Of a DNA stretch of 54,909 nt, positions 53,198 through 54,909 are shown one piece after another. Positions within the stretch are counted from its first letter, which is position 1. Each line of letters begins with the position of its first letter. The position numbers were made by a program, and so were the translations under genes. Source of the DNA: Candidatus Saccharimonadota bacterium (GTDB taxonomy: Bacteria; Patescibacteriota; Saccharimonadia; Saccharimonadales; Saccharimonadaceae); assembly GCA_017460625.1 (NCBI GenBank), contig JAFUAT010000012.1, forward strand, positions 1-54,909. The letters run 5' to 3'. The notes beneath the pieces were generated by a model, which saw only the letters and a program-made list of their open reading frames with translations, did no database searches and had not been told where the DNA came from.

Positions 53198-54642
53198 CTT
53201 TCTTCTAAAGTAATGGGTTCGGCTGGAATTTCTTTAGGGGAGCTTTCGATGTCTTCTTCGTTTTTGTTCTCTTCGGGCTCTTTGGCGTCTTTGCCATAGG
53301 TTTGCTCAAAATGATTATAACGCTTGGCGACCCAATCAATGAGATAGTCGACTTCTTCATCGAAGTTGGTTTTTAGCTTCCAGCGCTCTTGATCTCTGAG
53401 CGCGGCGTCTCTAATGTAAATGGCTTGATTTTTGATATGATCTAATATTTCTTCGCTATGACCCGAGAGAGTTGATTGATAAATCTCTTTGACGCGAGCT
53501 TTGAATTCCGGGATATCTAATAGGCTATAGACAACATTCGAGATATGAAGAGCGTGTTCCTCTGCAGCAGTTTTTGAAGTGTTTGAGCTTGTAGAAATAT
53601 TTTTGAAGATTGTATCAGAAGATGGGGAAATGGCTTCCGAATATTCACCTAGATGCTTATTTCCAAATGCGGCGTCAAAATCCCAAGCTGGCCCGACATG
53701 GATTTTGTCTTGTTCACCATCTGTATATAAGAAAAAACTTGAACCGTAGGCGTCTTGATCATTAGTAAATTCTTTAATTAGAAAGTATCTAGCAAATGAA
53801 TCTACGTCTATGATTTTTGATATAGTGGTGTAGTCTTTTTTTGATGTGGCGGTTACTAAATCATTGAATTTTTTGATGAAAATTTCCATGGATTGGTCGG
53901 AGAGATCTTGGTTGACAACATCGTGTATGATAATGCAATCTCCGTTTTTTGCGTGAATAGGGCAAATTTCATCGGTGTTATGAAGATTATCTATTTCTGT
54001 AATAATGCCAGATGGATCTTTCAAATCAAGGCGATTTTTGCCTATTTCGACCTTTTCGGCCAAGTAGTATAATCCATAATAAATGTTGTCTATATAGAGC
54101 TCCAAGTGATGTCCATTGATATTGTTTTCAGGTTTGAGCAAATGTTCCAAAAAGAAAGCTGTATCGTTCCTGAGATGAGTCTCATCTTGATAATCGGCAA
54201 GCAGAATCCATTTTTTTGAAGCGCCGTATCCAAATAAGCTGGTTTTTTCTGGTAATTTTAATTGGTAGGGCTTTTTGGCTTGAGCCCAGGTGGAATTGCC
54301 ATGGCCTTTAATTTCGACATCGTTATAGACGGTTGTTTCGTTATTTATGGTGAATGTGATGGTGTTGTTGGGGTATTTAATGGCAGACTTTTCGGGATGC
54401 TCAACATCTTTTGAGTCAATATTGATTTGCTCGATAGGAACTTCGGCTAGAGAAATTTCTAGTTTGGGGAAATTGTTGGTGGAGTTCTGTGAAGTGACAA
54501 ATTCTATGATTTTGTAGACTGTGGCAGCAAGTATAAAAATGGTAATAAAAGACAATAAAACATGAATAATAAAAGGTGATTTTTTGGTCCTTTTGGTCTT
54601 CTTAGGATTGGGTATAGACCTGACATACTTTCCCTTTGCCAT
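53194..54642 (-). CDS. CotH-kinase-family membrane-anchored protein
   Basis: A 482-aa protein: basic N-terminus, one membrane helix (FIIHVLLSFITIFILAATVYKII), then a CotH domain outside the membrane (VEIKGHGNSTWAQAKKPYQLKLPEKTSLFGYGASKKWILLADYQDETHLRNDTAFFLEHLL, YYGLYYLAEKVEIGKNRLDL, GPAWDFDAAFGN). CotH proteins of Bacillus spores phosphorylate coat proteins; bacterial homologues outside spores are common and mostly uncharacterised. The C-terminus is acidic (EENKNEEDIESSPKEIPAEP). TGCTAAAAT lies 6 nt before the ATG. Expressed divergently from the truncated membrane protein gene at the window end. Confidence 0.88.
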   Translation of the reverse strand: MAKGKYVRSIPNPKKTKRTKKSPFIIHVLLSFITIFILAATVYKIIEFVTSQNSTNNFPKLEISLAEVPIEQINIDSKDVEHPEKSAIKYPNNTITFTINNETTVYNDVEIKGHGNSTWAQAKKPYQLKLPEKTSLFGYGASKKWILLADYQDETHLRNDTAFFLEHLLKPENNINGHHLELYIDNIYYGLYYLAEKVEIGKNRLDLKDPSGIITEIDNLHNTDEICPIHAKNGDCIIIHDVVNQDLSDQSMEIFIKKFNDLVTATSKKDYTTISKIIDVDSFARYFLIKEFTNDQDAYGSSFFLYTDGEQDKIHVGPAWDFDAAFGNKHLGEYSEAISPSSDTIFKNISTSSNTSKTAAEEHALHISNVVYSLLDIPEFKARVKEIYQSTLSGHSEEILDHIKNQAIYIRDAALRDQERWKLKTNFDEEVDYLIDWVAKRYNHFEQTYGKDAKEPEENKNEEDIESSPKEIPAEPITLEES

Positions 54643-54648
54643 AATTAT

Positions 54649-54654
54649 ATTTTA
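54649..54654 (-). promoter_or_regulatory. extended -10 box with leaderless spacing (CotH-like gene)
   Basis: TGCTAAAAT on the minus strand with 6 nt (ATAATT) before the ATG at 54642. Confidence 0.6.
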
Positions 54655-54723
54655 GCATAAACTGTTAGTGGTTGAAAATGAAAAAAAATAGTCTATAATT
54701 ATAATTGGAGTATTGTCATAAAA

Positions 54724-54909
54724 TGTCAGAGAGAAGAAGAAAAATTACATGGCTGAAGGCTTTGGCGCTTTTAGCGTTGGTGGCTGTAATCGTAGCGGTA
54801 GTATTTTTGGTGAAGAATTTGTTTATTAATAATACGGGCAGTGATAGTGGACAGACATCTACTAATATAGAAACAGTAGAAGATAAAGAAAAGAAAAAGA
54901 AAAAGAAAA
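54724..54909 (+). CDS. membrane-anchored protein, truncated by the window end
   Basis: The reading frame stays open to the last base. It encodes MSERRRKITWLKALALLALVAVIVAVVFLVKNLF..., a basic N-terminus and a single membrane helix, followed by a Ser/Thr/Asn linker and a Lys/Glu-rich stretch. The exported domain is not visible, so no function can be given. TATAAT boxes at 54695-54700 and 54701-54706 precede it. GGAG at 54708-54711 lies 12 nt before the ATG, a rather long spacing. Confidence 0.65.

Noticed and set aside
1-54909. Alternative genetic code with UGA as glycine (as in Gracilibacteria or Absconditabacteria)
   Set aside because: TGA ends several well-defined genes at conserved positions, for example the antitoxin at 12648 and the methyltransferase at 24076, in ATGA overlaps.

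Overview
The window looks like part of a small-genome Patescibacteria (CPR) chromosome, most likely Candidatus Saccharibacteria (TM7). This is inferred from gene content: a Gram-positive-like envelope set (two FemAB-type proteins, a LytR-CpsA-Psr protein, a MurE-like ligase, a CotH-like protein), a compact oriC cluster, many 1-10 bp gene junctions or overlaps, and TGA used as an ordinary stop. The species cannot be named from sequence alone.

Layout. 0.4-9.7 kb: ftsK, tRNA-Gln, tsaD, rlmH, a VapBC-type module, a P-type ATPase and two FemAB-type proteins. 9.9-13.3 kb: an accessory patch with a transposase N-terminal remnant, a small orphan gene with a near-perfect Shine-Dalgarno site, a 479-aa orphan gene behind a pseudoknotted leader RNA, and a second VapBC-type module. 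13.4-20.2 kb: valS, a TM2 protein, a HIT hydrolase, a PAP2 phosphatase, tRNA-Arg, a folC-like ligase, a membrane protein and tRNA-Ser(CGA). 20.2-28.4 kb: an integrative element in tRNA-Ser(CGA), bounded by a 16-bp direct repeat. It carries an integrase, a Xis-like protein, a SpoVG-like protein with an SSB-type tail, a terminase-small-subunit-like protein, an EcoRI-type methyltransferase plus DUF262-HNH pair behind a second copy of the pseudoknot RNA, a DUF3800 gene with its own structured leader, and a membrane-anchored HNH nuclease. 28.5-37.1 kb: Fic protein, Fic pseudogene, two Mur ligase homologues, a MacB-like ABC transporter, orphan genes, tRNA-Ser(GGA) and an RNA uracil methyltransferase. 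37.2-45.5 kb: a large membrane-anchored protein, then the origin region, with recF-dnaN-dnaA leftward and rpmH-rnpA-yidC-jag rightward around clusters of DnaA boxes. 45.5-54.9 kb: surface polysaccharide genes (epimerase, methyltransferase, three-module glycosyltransferase), the LCP protein, a LexA-like repressor without a protease domain, a CotH-like protein and a truncated membrane protein.

Strongest signals. (1) Two copies (10851-10966 and 23940-24040) of an undescribed-looking RNA motif: a two-part hairpin whose loop pairs with the 3' flank, with compensatory changes between copies, the same distance from the -10 box and nearly the same distance to the start codon. One copy precedes a restriction-modification-like operon, the other an orphan gene. 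(2) Three tRNA genes are each followed by a terminator and then a small hairpin that rebuilds that tRNA's acceptor stem and ends in CCA. (3) Palindromic sequences are inserted in frame in tsaD, valS and the P-type ATPase gene. (4) At least ten genes have a -10 hexamer ending 6-7 nt before the start codon, which predicts leaderless mRNAs.
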